Source of the DNA: Rhexocercosporidium sp. MPI-PUGE-AT-0058
Lineage: Eukaryota; Ascomycota; Leotiomycetes; Helotiales
Assembly (NCBI GenBank): GCA_020746875.1
Contig: JAGTJL010000013.1
Location: 186,001-250,000, forward strand
Direction: 5' to 3'
DNA length: 64,000 nucleotides
Shown one piece after another: positions 12,120-23,809 of the stretch; the first letter of the stretch is position 1, and the number at the start of each line of letters is the position of its first letter. The notes beneath the pieces are model-generated. The model was given only the letters and a program-made list of their open reading frames with translations, did no database searches and was not told the origin of the DNA. The translations under genes and the position numbers were made by a program.

Positions 12120-13557
12120 TCACAGCGGTAAAGTACCTCCATTGTCCATTCCAAAGGCCTTCAAAGCTGCTAGAGCAACGGGTGCATAAGTCAAGATTCT
12201 GCTGTGCTCTACAGACCGTTAGCACCTGGGCACCCCCCATTGTAAATAGTTATCAACTTACGGCCATGTCCTACAATCTCCTCTCTAATGGCCTTGTCTC
12301 CACTAGCCTTCCACGTACTTATGAAAGACCCGTCTCCCATATCAGTCGTTGACCTAGCCTTCATTTTCTTGAACAACTCAACATCCATACCACCATCAGT
12401 CGTAGCATTTGCAGCCGCGGCAAAGAGCCCTTCAGAATGAGTCCATGGAATTTCCGGGTCATCTTTCGAATGAATGATGAACAGCCTCAACTTCTTGCTC
12501 AACCTAACAATATTCGCAATACGTATGACAGAGGGCCACTCATCAACCACATAACTTGCCAGCAGTCGTTGAAGAGCAGGATGCGTACCAAAAGGCGACA
12601 AAATCGGGATATACCCCAGAATGGAGTATCCGGTGAGGAGATCCGGTATACTCGTGAACCCAGCCACCAGCACGACCCCGGCAAAGTCAGTTCCCTGCTC
12701 TGCGAAATGTTCCACGACAGCGGATGTAACTGCTGTTCCTAGACTCTGTCCGACGATGACGATGCGTTCTGGGGGGACTCGAGCTTCTTGCATGGCCCAG
12801 TTCACTGCTGCGACGCCGTCGATAATAACCCCTTCTTCTGTTGGAGAGCCGGTCGAGAGGCCAAACCCTCGGTAGTCAATGGCGAGGATGTGGATATTAG
12901 ATGTGCTCCCATCTGCTAATGAGCGGTACGAATCTGTCCGCCAGCCTTGAGCAACAGTTCCAGCGTTCTGTACATGTTAGCTGCGATCAGCCGAGACTCG
13001 AAAATTGGATTGTACCCCGTGAACTAAGACATATCAAAGGGTGTTCACGTATGGGGATTGGAGTACTTACAGTTGATGATCAATCGAGCATCTGGATCAT
13101 TCTTGAGCAGTTCAAATCCTTTCGTCTTGGTGATGTCCTCTGCACATCCTGATGGTTGTTGTAGGATTTCATATTCGTGCTTCGCATACAATCCCAACGG
13201 CATCACATGCCAGGCGTAAATCGTTTCTCCATCAGGTGTAGAGAAGTTGAAGGGTGTGATTTGATTCTCTGAATATCATGTTAACAGTGATCTGATCGAT
13301 TCACGTCTTGAAATGCTTACTTGCAAACCCAAACTGTTCCGGCTTATTGATATCCACCCACCATGCCGTATGCAGCTTGTGTACGTAGATGACACTGACA
13401 TGATCAGTAACTTCGGACTAAGTGATAGCATCATGCACAACACTCACTGCCGTTGTAGCCACGGATTGGTGACAGCTATTAATGCCAAAGTATACAGAGC
13501 GATGCTCGAGAAGAGTAGCAGATAGGCTTTCTTGAAGATAGGTGCAAGAGAAGCCAT
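12120..13557 (-). CDS. ABHD12/BEM46-like membrane alpha/beta hydrolase
   Basis: Six exons can be rebuilt: 13557-13448, 13394-13321, 13268-13071, a microexon 13023-13016, 12967-12262 and 12208-12120. They total exactly 395 codons (394 residues). The N-terminus has one hydrophobic segment (about residues 11-30) expected to anchor the protein in a membrane. The hydrolase domain shows the oxyanion motif HGNAG, split across introns with the microexon supplying Phe-His-Gly. It also has DYRGFG, the nucleophile elbow VGQSLG, an acid loop HSKDDPEIPW, and the catalytic His in GHGQH. The signatures match ABHD12/ABHD13/BEM46 relatives, some of which are lysophospholipases or thioesterases; the exact substrate is inference. 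The last exon was chosen because it restores the frame after the His and ends cleanly at TGA. Confidence 0.87.
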
Positions 13558-14165
13558 CTCCTGGTTGATTGTACTGTGTTCAGGTCAGCCATCGGTACGT
13601 GCAAAGAATAAAGAGGGCAAAGATTAAGAAAGACATTTTCACTGGTTGAAGCAATTGACAAACACAACAAACTGGCAAACAACTATATTCAATGTCGTTC
13701 TGATCCTTGAGACTTCTCACGTGGCATCGGCCAAATGTTGGACCCTGCTGCCCTGCTGGGCCAAAAAGTTTTGGTTGGTCTTAGATATCGGGCGAGGGAG
13801 AGCTGGGCGTAGCTGAGACACTTGCCTTCGCGCGACCAAAGCACAATGCAACCTTTCTCTATCCCTTGCTACCTTATTACTACTTTCTCCTGCTGTCTAC
13901 CTCTCTATTTATAATTCAAAGTTCGGTCGTAGTGTGCGGTGTTGCAGCTGAAGCTGTTGTGGTTGCAAATACCAGACCAGACAACTCGGCTGTTTGGTTT
14001 GATGTTCCCTCATCTTCCCACCCAGCCGCCCCCATCGCATCGACCAGGTCCTGATCCCAAACCTCATCCCGTCTCCCACCACCAACATTAACTTTGACTT
14101 CGCTTTCTCGACGCGTCCCCAACAACACCACACTCACAAAGCTGTCGACCAACACTGTGACCGCG
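13558..14165. promoter_or_regulatory. Bidirectional promoter region, hydrolase (-) / SWC3 (+)
   Basis: This 608-base stretch separates two divergent start codons and must carry both promoters and 5' UTRs. The part nearest SWC3 (about 13860-14160) is pyrimidine-rich on the plus strand, as is usual around fungal transcription starts. A 62-codon open frame at 13866-14054 lies in this leader and is not called a gene. Confidence 0.55.
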
Positions 14166-15938
14166 ATGGAGAGGAAGAGGAAGCTTCCTGCTCGCGCTGC
14201 GCGTGTAGAGTCCGTCAGCAAGAAGAGAACATCTACTCCCCCAGATCAGCGCACGCAGACTCCAACTCCTCCAGCGCCACCTCCACAGCCAGCGGTACCT
14301 GCTCCGGTCGAAGAGAGCCTGCCTCGAAGCATTGCGCCTGGAAAGCCATTACCTACAGTCGAGGCACCTCAACCAGAGAATCTGCCTTCAAGCCAGTTCC
14401 AAACAATTCCAGAGAGGTAAGTTGGTGGCTCTACCCTTTGCATTCGAACTTGTCAGGCTGACCAGTCTCACAGCGGGGTTTTGGTAGAGTCGCTGCACAG
14501 ATCACGACACAAATGGCTGAGCGAAGGTATATTCGAGAAGTATTGGACAAAGCCAACGAAGAAGAAGGGTGCTCCAGATGCGCCTCCAGATAATCCTGCG
14601 AAAGACTCAATGACGAAGCTTGGGAGCTGCTCCATAACCGTTGAACCACATACATTCGAAGCTACAATGTATGCTATCAAAGACCCAAATCCGAAACCTC
14701 TTCTTGCCACTGTGCCGCCTCCCCAGCAACAGATGCGTCGTCCTATAATTCAGTATGGTCCTCCTGGCGGGGTGATGCCTCCAAACCCCCCTCCGGCGCC
14801 TGTCCAGCCAGTCCAACAGAAACCTCCACCTCCAATTCCACAAGCTTCACCGAGATCGCAAGATGTTCAGATGCAGAATACTGCCCCTGCTCCTCCGAAT
14901 AATGCTTACTCACAAGGCCAGCAAACACCCAACCCTCTACCTAACAGCAATCGCCCACCACCCCTGCAACTCCCTACTGCGACCCGTACACCTCAGCCAG
15001 CACCACCACCCACACCTGTTGGCAAGAGCACAGATCCTGTCATACAAATGTTGGCAGAACGAGCGGCGACGGATCCAAGCTTGAAGGCTCTGATGCGGAT
15101 AGTCGCGAATGGCGAGGCTACAGCGGAAGAATTGAAGAGGTTTCAAAGTCACATCGACGAGCTTACACGGCTGCAGAAGGCACGTCAAGCTGCTGAGGCC
15201 GTACCTTCACCTCCTCCTACGAATCAAGTTCCCTCAACTCAACAGAGTATACAGCAGACGAATGGAAATCATCCCCAACCGTTTATCCAGGCCTCGAACC
15301 CAACTCCCCCAATGAAAGTAGCTCCGACTCCTCCACCTCCAGCTCCTACGCCAACACCTCAATTTCAGCCCCAACCACAAGCACTACGATCGAAAGGACC
15401 AGTCCCATCCTCGAAGCCGGATATATCTGGTGTGGTATTCGAATTCAGTGGTGGGAATGGGGATCGTTACTCCTTTCCCAAATTCAGCATTCTGGAAACT
15501 CGACCGAACGGAGAGGTGATCGTGTCATTTCTGATCGTCAGAAAAGGAAGCAGCAGTGATTGTCCTACATACGATCCGGAACTGGATTACTACCAGCCGA
15601 TCACCATACGACTGTACGCACATCAACCACGACAGCTGGATGCTCTGCAAAAGATTGTTGCTCCACCAGAAGAGGTCAGACGATACATGGATGACATCAT
15701 GGACAAGGCGACGAGGGCAGAATACGTTCTTCTAGCTATGCGTCTTCCCAAGGACACCGAGCAGCCACCCGCAGCAGAGAAGGAAGAGGAGTCGGAAAAG
15801 GCCGACGTGATGGATTATCAAATAACACCTTGGGCTACGACGACCTCGACTCCTGTCCCCATCCACAAGCTCAAGCCGGCGAAGAAACTCCCCACGGAGG
15901 AGGAGGTGTACCAATCTTTCATTAAAAATGTTACCTGA
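14166..15938 (+). CDS. SWC3: SWR1 chromatin-remodelling complex subunit Swc3
   Basis: Two exons, 14166-14416 and 14474-15938, give exactly 571 residues. The SWR1 complex exchanges histone H2A for H2A.Z in nucleosomes. Seen: a basic N-terminus (MERKRKLPARAARV), a Pro-rich stretch, then the Swc3 domain beginning SGVLVESLHRSRHKWLSEG and continuing to YWTKPTKKKG. The middle (about 180-380) is very Pro/Gln-rich and low in complexity. The conserved C-terminal block contains GDRYSFPKFSILE, LIVRKGSSSDCP and a following PDEVRRYMDDIM-like helix (here PEEVRRYMDDIMDK). The single 57-nt intron joins in phase and restores the domain start. Nuclear location is expected. Swc3 is a poorly conserved subunit, so the assignment rests on the N-terminal motif together with the C-terminal block. 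Confidence 0.85.
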
Positions 15939-16833
15939 AGCGCCTGGGTTTGGTTTTTGCGGGGTGGCAGATCTCATTGTTTTCACATGGCGGCGGAGTC
16001 TGGTCAAATCGCACGGATAAACAACTCAATGCAATGGGAGATGGATAACATTGGCGTCTTATGAGCTTTATGGTCTGCTGCCTGGTTGGGGGTTTACTGA
16101 GTCTAGGTTTTTTTTCTCTTCAAAATGGGACTTGAACTTGTATTCTAGATTATGTGCAGGTAGGAAGGGAATAGCTGGATAGTCTCCCAATGAGATACGG
16201 CTTAATCGAACTCTTCCCATACCGGATCGCTTCAACCATGTTCTCCTGAGCTGTGTACTAATTGGTCAAGTAATTGCAACCCTGTTATCGTCATTTACGG
16301 TAATGCACAACAGCTCTGCGACCAAGACTTAATTGTGGTGATGTAGTCATGACATGTCAGCAATCCCGTTGTGTTTTCCGTGATGAGCGCCCTGATAATT
16401 TGACAGCAAATGTAAGTCAACCCGCTCAGAGTCAATTGATTTGTTGATAGGACAACAGCTACATCATTTCAATACATCGGGAAATCATGCTGGAATATCA
16501 GACTATCGCTTCGTTGACATCGATGAAAAACTTCTGCTGTATGTGAGCTTTGATACACACTGAACACTCCCAGCGACTCAACACCACGCCACCATCAGTC
16601 GGAGCATGTACACCGGACGTATAGGTTTGAGAGCAAACCATCTTCAATTCTTCATCAATCCAGGCTGGGCTGAAAATGTTAAACATAGGTTTCAGTGATT
16701 GTCCCCCCCCCCCCCCCCCCGTCCACGCAACCGCAACGCAGCCCACAAATCACTTTCGAGCCCAGGAGGATTTTAGTCACCACCAACACAATCACGCCCA
16801 AATTACCCAGTACCGCATTTACACGCGACCTCA
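15939..16833. other. Intergenic region with poly-C tract
   Basis: About 0.9 kb downstream of SWC3 holds no recognisable gene. The minus-strand frame 16498-16746 reads through the homopolymer and is not credible. Confidence 0.5.
16703..16720 (+). repeat. Homopolymer (C)18
   Basis: Eighteen consecutive C residues, preceded by GATTGT and followed by GTCCACG. Its exact length is likely to be length-unstable and assembly-sensitive. Confidence 0.95.
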
Positions 16834-17217
16834 ATGGCACCTTCTATCATCCTTCCTCAAACTCTCATCGCTGTCAATCAAATCGTGACAGACATCTTCA
16901 CGAGTCTCACCCAAGGAGATCCTCACCTCGCTCAGCCGGTCTATAAGTTCCATCTCGACTTCGGGAATGAGTAGGTGAAGTCAGATAGTCTCCGTACCAA
17001 CTTCAGCGTCAATCGGAACTCGGCGGGTATGCCTGGTTCTATGTATCGTCAGGTGAGGATGGAGGAAAGTTCGGTTGATTGGAGTATTAATAGGCAGGAT
17101 TTAGATGTTTGGAGGTATTTAAATGGGGTTTGCTGCTTGGGGCCCGGTGGGTGTTGGAACACCTGGGGGTATTGTTGGGTGGGTTTCGCTGAGGAAACAA
17201 CTGGCGCCTTTATCTGA
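16834..17217 (+). CDS. Hypothetical small protein (tentative three-exon model)
   Basis: Exons 16834-16970, 17007-17052 and 17098-17217 join in phase to a frame of 100 residues. The first exon (MAPSIILPQTLIAVNQ...) reads as coding. The introns are 36 and 45 nt; the first is shorter than is usual here. The last exon is rich in Cys, Trp and Gly. A second frame across the same stretch, from an ATG near 17122, is also open and protein-like (FAAWGPVGVGTPGG...), so the 3' half may be frameshifted or spliced differently. I do not recognise the family. Treat this as a possible small gene or a decaying one. Confidence 0.28.
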
Positions 17218-17961
17218 GGGGAGAGGGACATTGTGAGCGGTTTTGTTCGTTGCTGGGGATGGTAGATTGAGGGTTTGAGATCCCCTAGTTTCGCATTGAG
17301 TAAAAGTCTTGCGATTAGAGATTCGATTGAATGCTGAGACACAAATATACCTTCTACGATATTACCTTCTTCAGAAGTAGACGTGTAAGAGCTCCAAGAC
17401 AAAGAAGAAAATTAACGCAGCTGCTAATCAAAATCCAAAAAAACAAAGGATGATGAGTAGAAATTTGCTCATTTAGACAATGATATTCAGATTCCATCAG
17501 GCTCCTTTGTAGACTCTAAGCTGCGATAACTTTGTGATAGGAAAAGCATTATGCCAGTTGGGTACAAGTTTCTCGTTGTTTACCTCGCTTAGCGATGCCC
17601 TCAAAAGTGAGTTTCATGATTTCCTCGGAATACTTTCAATGTTACGATAGCAGTGTGTAATGAAACATTGCGAGATTCCCCAATGTTTTATACTGTTACC
17701 AATTAGCTGCCTTTCGAATATTTCCAACCTTGTTTCTGGCGAAGAAATCTCATGTTTGTTCTTGTCATAGCCAGGTAGCTCTGAGCCATGCACCTCAACG
17801 CAAAACTCGCGTCACTTCTAGTCAGAAACTCAGTGATGCGAATATATAATCTATCTATATATCTACTTTTTTACGAACCTCGTTTCGTCTTTCGTCCAAC
17901 TCGTCAGCATTAATGCTAAACTCGTCTCAGCCCCAATTCCCGCAACCCAACTTCCAGCACC
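17218..17961. other. Intergenic region with TATA-like sequence upstream of the 165-residue ORF
   Basis: This 744-base stretch has no gene. TATATAA at 17843-17849, inside an AT-rich patch, lies about 115 bases before the next ATG and could be a TATA element. Confidence 0.4.
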
Positions 17962-18459
17962 ATGCCGTCACTCCTCAAGATCAACCCGAAACTCGAAAAG
18001 TTCAGACACGGCCAATCCAAATTTATAGCAATCCTGCCCGAAGCAACATTCGCGAATACCAACGGCACATTGTTCATCGACCAAAATATTCTGCGGTATC
18101 TGAATTCGGACATCAGGAAGATCATACAAGCACTTCAGGATAAAGACCACTACCGAGGCGGTTTCTCTTATGAATTCTTTCCTTCCTTTGAAGAACCACC
18201 AGTGCTTAGGAATGGAAATCTCGAGCTTTGTTTTCGAATTGATCGTAATTCGGCCGCTGCTGTGGTGCTCGGGGGTCTCACAACTCTAGATTTGCAGGCA
18301 CTGAATATCCCGATTCGCTGGACTGGGAATGGAAGAATCCGCGATATTCAGGATTATCTTCAACTTCTCCAATTACTTACCGCTGCGATGACTGCAGAGG
18401 AATTTCAGCTTCTGTTTCGCCAGGTAGCAGGCTTCAGACAGTTCGCACGATATCCATAG
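17962..18459 (+). CDS. Hypothetical protein, 165 residues
   Basis: A single-exon frame with an ATG start in a fair context (CACCATGCC). The translation has mixed composition typical of a folded protein (MPSLLKINPKLEKFRHG..., GGFSYEFFPSFEEPP, LCFRIDRNSAAAVVLGG, two Leu-rich C-terminal helices). There are no transmembrane segments and no signal peptide. I do not recognise a family and see no catalytic motif. A TATA-like element lies upstream, and the gene is convergent with the small minus-strand gene at 18801-19123. The layout of a beta-rich middle followed by helices is inference only. Confidence 0.6.
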   Translation: MPSLLKINPKLEKFRHGQSKFIAILPEATFANTNGTLFIDQNILRYLNSDIRKIIQALQDKDHYRGGFSYEFFPSFEEPPVLRNGNLELCFRIDRNSAAAVVLGGLTTLDLQALNIPIRWTGNGRIRDIQDYLQLLQLLTAAMTAEEFQLLFRQVAGFRQFARYP

Positions 18460-18800
18460 TTCAATTTAGCCTTTTGGGTTGGGGAAATCATGAGAAGGGA
18501 GGTATCCTTACACGAAGACATGCGATGAGATTAAGCAATTGATTTAGAGAGCGAAGTTTAGAAAAGAGTCCATCTGATGTTCAAGGCCGTCCTGTACTGT
18601 GAAGCTAGTCTTTAACCTCACGCTCTTCATCTGCGGACAAGTAATTGCTGACTTCCTTGTACTTTTACCCTTCCTTGCCCTACTACACCCTAAGACTAGT
18701 CTAACAAATTACCATGTTCATTGCTTCTGCCGTATCGAATTTCAATATGATATGTTCCTCCTCAAACTCCAAAACTCCATTTCCCAGCCAAGGTCAAGCT
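18460..18800. other. Convergent 3' region
   Basis: 341 bases lie between two convergent stop codons. Nothing other than expected 3' UTRs is seen. Confidence 0.5.
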
Positions 18801-19123
18801 CTACTCCTGCTCGTATGCCACTCTCTGCTTCTCAGCATATGTCATATTCCACGGCTTCCTTGTCTTGACATCGTTCATGATCTTCGTTCGATCAAAAATT
18901 GTGTCCCTTCGCACCGTTAGTGTCCTGTACATCAGGAAAGTCGAGGAATAATGTCCTACCTTCTGTCTTGCTCAGGATGCACCGTATCGTTGTAGTTGTC
19001 CAGTTGTGTCCTCACAGCTCCTGCAATGCTGTGTGATGTCTGAGGCTTGGCAATTGTGTTGACGGCAAAAACCGCACCCACTGCACCGAGTGCTACTAAG
19101 GCAATGTTCTTTGCAGCACTCAT
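18801..19123 (-). CDS. Small single-span protein, 89 residues, uncharacterised
   Basis: Two exons, 19123-18960 and 18906-18801, give exactly 90 codons. The 53-nt intron has a GTAGGA donor and a CTAAC branch site 14 bases before its AG. The N-terminus (MSAAKNIALVALGAVGAVFA) holds one Ala/Gly/Val-rich hydrophobic segment, about residues 6-22. It is followed by a charged soluble tail with KTRKPWNMTYAEKQRVAYEQ near the end. This resembles small mitochondrial inner-membrane or ER single-span proteins, but I do not recognise the family. The clean splice junction, with coding-like sequence on both sides, supports a real gene. ORF callers with a length cut-off would miss it because neither exon is long. 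Confidence 0.68.
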
Positions 19124-21561
19124 GATGGATGATTTTTGGGTTCTTTGATTGGTTGGGTCGGAGAAAAGCTGGCTTGAACAGATGCGATAACTGATTTGCT
19201 CTTTATTGCTTCTGGAGTGGATGTAGGAATGGTTTAAATATTTCTCCTCTCGCCCCTAAGTCTTTTAAATGTATTTTTTGATCTCACGAAGACACTACTC
19301 TCTCGTGTGTTGTGGCATGTTGTTGTCCTTCGCTTGCAGTCAGCGATGGTGTGGGTCGTACGATGTGGACGAAAAATCACCCGATTTCACTATCGGGCTC
19401 ATCCGACATCAGCCAACTTTACGCTTTCTCGAACTACACTTTCTTGTTCGCTGCGTTCCGCATGTTGTGTTGGCATATATGTGGTCATTCTTTACAAGCA
19501 CTTTTTCGATTGGTTCGTTTACTTGATGTGAAGTTCAAAGGCGGTGCACGTGATTATCATGTTTGGTGCAATAACAGTGCAGACGATGACAGTGCATCCA
19601 GGAAGAAAAATTTATAGACGGGTCCCAGTAATTCCAGCAGCAGAAATATTTTAGAGATTTTCGTTGCGTCACTTTGGAGATGTTCTTCTTGTCAAACAGA
19701 TTACTACGTCACGTCCTCCAAGAGATGAACACTCGACTTGAACGTTACAACCTCACCGTCGATTCTTACCAAGTCTCCTCAAGCCCTCTTCCTACCAAAA
19801 CCAAATCTACATTGTTCGATGTGAGCTTCTCTCGGGGGTATTTCAAGGTCATCTTGTTTGCGTTCTATGAGATTCATGCTAATCGCTGGCTTGCTTGCTC
19901 AGTTATCTGGAGGTTTGAATTTTCCATTCATTCTTATATTCTCCTTGATTGTGCTTACTCAAGAGGTATGTCAACGAATCTGTATAGGTTACTCACGATC
20001 AGATATCTAGATGGCTACTCTGCTTAATCAGCAACCATATGTGGGGTAAACATCAACTAGAATATGGACGCTCTTCCAACACTTGCACGACACAGCTTAA
20101 TATAGAAGAGAGTCCTTATGCCGCATGCTATTTCGCAACAAATACTACCATATGATCTCGAAGTCGTGTTTTTTGCTCATGAAGGGGAGTCGGAGGTCCT
20201 CCTCATAACTTTCATGCCAGTTTTCTGTACTCACGTGAACGCCGACCGAATGTTCATTCGAGCAAGAAACCCCGATACTCCAGTCTGTAAGGTTCTAAAA
20301 TGGCGAAGATCTGAAGAGGTACCTATTTAAGGTTTTGTCTCTTGTTGGATAATAATGTTTTATTCTTAAACTCACATGCTGTAGGCCAGAAATTCCAGAA
20401 AATATCAAGCCTAATGAGTGGTGCGTAGAGTATCACTGGGAGATTGAAAATTCGCTTTAGAAAGTAGGTATTAATGTGAGTAACTTAGGCTCCACACTAT
20501 CATCAAGGATTGAAGTCATAGCTAACGTTTGACAAAACTCAAACCAAGGTAAACACGTCACGAGAACCCCTGAAGCCATCTCGGCTAAATTTAGTAGTAT
20601 GTACGTCGAAGTTTTTCAAAAGGCTGCAGACAAAGGCCTTCTGAAGTTAAGGTTTGAATACAATGGTTCCATACTTCATTCATTCACGCTCCTGCACATC
20701 TACAGCCATGCCACTGCTTGGATCGATAGTGAATCCTTGTGCCGAAGCAAGGAAGTTCTATGGATCTGTTCAACCTGCTGTATTCGATGGGCCAAGAACT
20801 TGGGGACCAGATATCTATGAGCTAGTGGAGAAATGTCTTGGACCACTTGCACCCGTCGTAAGAGCTTTAGGAAGACTGTCCTAGGCAAGACACTTATGGC
20901 GTCAAGTAAGCAAGCATAACTCAAGTGGAGTCACGGACACTTGACGAACTTTACTGTACCTTCTGCGCGCTCAGTAACATTAACAAAAGATTACATAGTC
21001 CCAAATGCACAAACCATCTAGCTCTGGAGACTAGAGAGTCCTTCGAGTCTGTGTAACCAGCAACACGTCGAGACCCATCACGTGGCATTTAAGTCAAGTA
21101 TTGGCCCGCTTCATCCCGCTTCTACAGGGGTCCCTTTCCTCGAACTGCGAAGATTAGCAGAATCACTTGGACCTACTTTCATGGGGGAGACTCCATCCGC
21201 ATTGCCAGTCTATTCTTCCTCTGAACTGTTTCTGACCACATGAACTCGATGAAATGAGTAGTTTCCCAGGCGTAGGTCAAGGATCTCAATCTTCAGACTT
21301 GTTTATCAACAAGCCTTCTGACCAATTTGATTGGGGACTAATCTGCATCCAGGCCGTACAACAACCCTCCAACATTGGCGTCAGAGTTGTGGAGACTTGC
21401 TTTCTACCTGACAGCAATTTTACAACTGCCATCGCCACACCCTCTTCGCGTTTGCCAATACTTCGTACCCTACATCGCTATTTACCACTCCGTCAGGGAT
21501 CAGCGTGTGGAATTTAAGTTGCCTATTCCATTCAGCTTCAATCTTGATCAAGACCCATGAA
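19124..21561. other. Unresolved region with short coding-like ORFs
   Basis: About 2.4 kb without a model I can close. Coding-like fragments on the plus strand are: a frame from an ATG at 19725 (MNTRLERYNLTVDSYQVSSS), a frame at 20118-20330 (MPHAISQQILPYDLEVVFFA), a frame ending at 20884 (ARKFYGSVQPAVFDGPRTWG) and an 87-residue ATG frame at 21254-21517. They could be exons of one multi-exon gene or remnants of a decayed one. No family is recognised. Confidence 0.35.
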
Positions 21562-23809
21562 ATGTCTCAAAATTCTGTTTCCCAAAAGAACAGAGGGGAC
21601 CAACACCACGAGCAACAACCCATTTGTGTCTGGTACTGCCATGGTTGTGGGGCTCAAGGAGGAATGTCAACAATGATTAAACACTGCCCAGAATGCGGCC
21701 ACGAGCGATGCGAGTCCTGTGACGCTGAATGGGTTTATGCAGCGAGAGCGGATGGATTCTTAAGGAGGGCAGTGTCGAAGTGAGTACAAAATGTTCCAGA
21801 GAGGCTTTGCTGTGCTAAAAGCTCTGTAGATCACCTGTGCAAGCAAAAAAATTGGACGACTGTTCTCAGAAACTTGCAGTCCCTGAAGGATTGAGTGATG
21901 ACGCACTTGAACATTGGTCGTGAGTTTATTTCATTGATGGGAGCATTGCTTTGCTTAAACTTCTAAACAGATACCCTATCAAAGCACTGGAAGGCGAAAG
22001 CCGCATGATCAGCCTCAGAAGGAATCCGCTCGCTACCGACGTTCCAGCTCTCTCGCCAGATTCCGCATGCACAAGCCAGAGCTCCCCAGATCCGAGTGAA
22101 ACCCACACTCCTCGATCTGTCTCTTGCCTCTTTATAAACACTCCGAGATCTCATCGCCCCCCATACGGTGATAGACAACTTGAACGCGCAATCGAAAATA
22201 ATGGCGAAAGTGAACACGATGAAGATGATAGCATCGACACAGAAGATGACGGAGAAGACTTACCACTAGTCGGATACTCCCCCGACAGTATGAGGATCTT
22301 AGAGTCTAGGTTCTTGTCACTTCTCAACCATGAGTCAAACGATGTACCCGAACTTCTGGAAAAATTTCAGGAGCTGATGCAATTCGAGTTTGGGGTAACA
22401 ACTGCAACCAATTCTAGTGCGGAAACACCTTCATCTGGAGCTGGAACCTTTGATCCGGGATCAATCCAGTCTTCGTCCATAACCACACCTTCTCAAAGCA
22501 ATGCTTCATCGAGATCGCCAAACATAAAGCGTAGCAGAAAGAGAGATAACGAAGAACAGAAACCGAAGCGGACAAGGCGTAGTCAGGTCCCAGAACGAGA
22601 TATCTTGCACTTTGCCTGTCCATTCCGGAAAAAGGACCCGAGCAAATACGGTAGCTTGACAGATGAAAGATTTTCCTCTTGCCTTGCTCCCAAGATTCCC
22701 GAATTGCGGCGCATAAAGTGAGTTACACTGGGAATTTAATCGCCTCTGTATAAAGTACCAGACTAATTTCGGACTAGATACCACCTGGAATCTACACACC
22801 GAACACCTCAATGCGTCAGATGCTTTTCGCTGTTCAAAGATGAGAGGGGGTTGATGGACCATCAGAGGGAAGAGCCATGCTCTCGACAAGCTGATTCGCT
22901 CAAAGAAGGCATCAATCCGAATGAATGGTCATCAATTAAAGATCTGCTCAAGGCTAAGAAAACAAAATCCGAAGCTGAGAAGTTGGAATATGAGAAAGGA
23001 AAGTGGTTCGAAATATTCAAGTTGCTATTCCCAGATGTGAACCTCCCAGGTAATCCTTGTAAGTGTTGTTATGAATTCTTTTTAGATGCCGAGACTTAGT
23101 CTACAAAGGGAACGAGCTCTACACACCAGCATCTACAGCTTCTATCACTGTAGATCATATACTAGGATCTTTCGAGAGACATGTTGAGCAGCAAATTGAG
23201 AATCGCAACCTTGAAAGAGATTCAGAGGTTCACCACGGCATTCGAAACATTCTAGCATCGTTTCGCCGATACCAGGAAGATTTGGCGACGCCTCAAGGGA
23301 GTTTTGTAATTGACTCACCCCCAGAAAATCATGCCATACGTGGCTTAGAAGTCACTCCAGGCTTGGCTACTTCCCAAACAGACGGGGAGCTAGGGCAGAT
23401 CTCATCAGCCAGCTCTGCACAGTTACGGCTCCTGCAGAATTCTACTTACTCGGATGGATCCCCTGGATTACAGGACGAAGAAGCTCTTACGGCCCAGCAT
23501 CCCGAATCTCAAATGGTGATAGCGAGCTCCCAATCAAACAGCGTCGAACTACTCTCAGAAATGGTCCTTGATTTCGACTATTTTCCAAGCGACGAACTTT
23601 TTCCAGCAGATCTCAATTTCGACGACTACGATAGGCAATTTTTCGATGAACTAGAAGTCGAAAATGACCCCTTTCTTCACGACCAGGAGAATCCCAATCC
23701 ATCTCTCCCTGATATGCTTGCCTTGGAGTATGATGGTACATCTGAATTGTTTATTGAGCAGAATCTGAAGACCAAGCATCATGGGAACATGCTCCTACCT
23801 CAGCCATGA
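21562..23809 (+). CDS. Zinc-module protein A: N-terminal Cys/His module plus fungal C2H2 region
   Basis: Five exons (21562-21779, 21830-21919, 21971-22717, 22778-23058, 23100-23809) give exactly 681 residues. An N-terminal zinc-binding-like module (about 23-50) has WYCHGCG, then HCPECGHERCESC. The central part is acidic and low in complexity, followed by a basic patch (KRSRKRDNEEQKPKRTRR) likely to be a nuclear signal. The C2H2-type region starts FACPFRKKDPSKYG and runs through RRIKYHLESTHRTPQCVRC to LMDHQREEPC, so its Cys and His ligands appear intact. A domain with KWFEIFKLLFPDVNLPGNP follows. The C-terminus is strongly acidic (LDFDYFPSDELFP, LNFDDYDRQFFDELE), as in activation domains. A nuclear regulatory role is inference. 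It is the upstream member of a tandem pair. Confidence 0.82.

Noticed and set aside
13866..14054. A 62-codon frame with a hydrophobic start just upstream of SWC3
   Set aside because: It lies in a pyrimidine-rich leader typical of 5' UTRs. Its hydrophobic start reflects CT-rich sequence, and nothing supports an independent gene.
16690..16730. A Pro-rich frame reading through the (C)18 tract
   Set aside because: The open frame is produced by the homopolymer, whose length is uncertain in any assembly.
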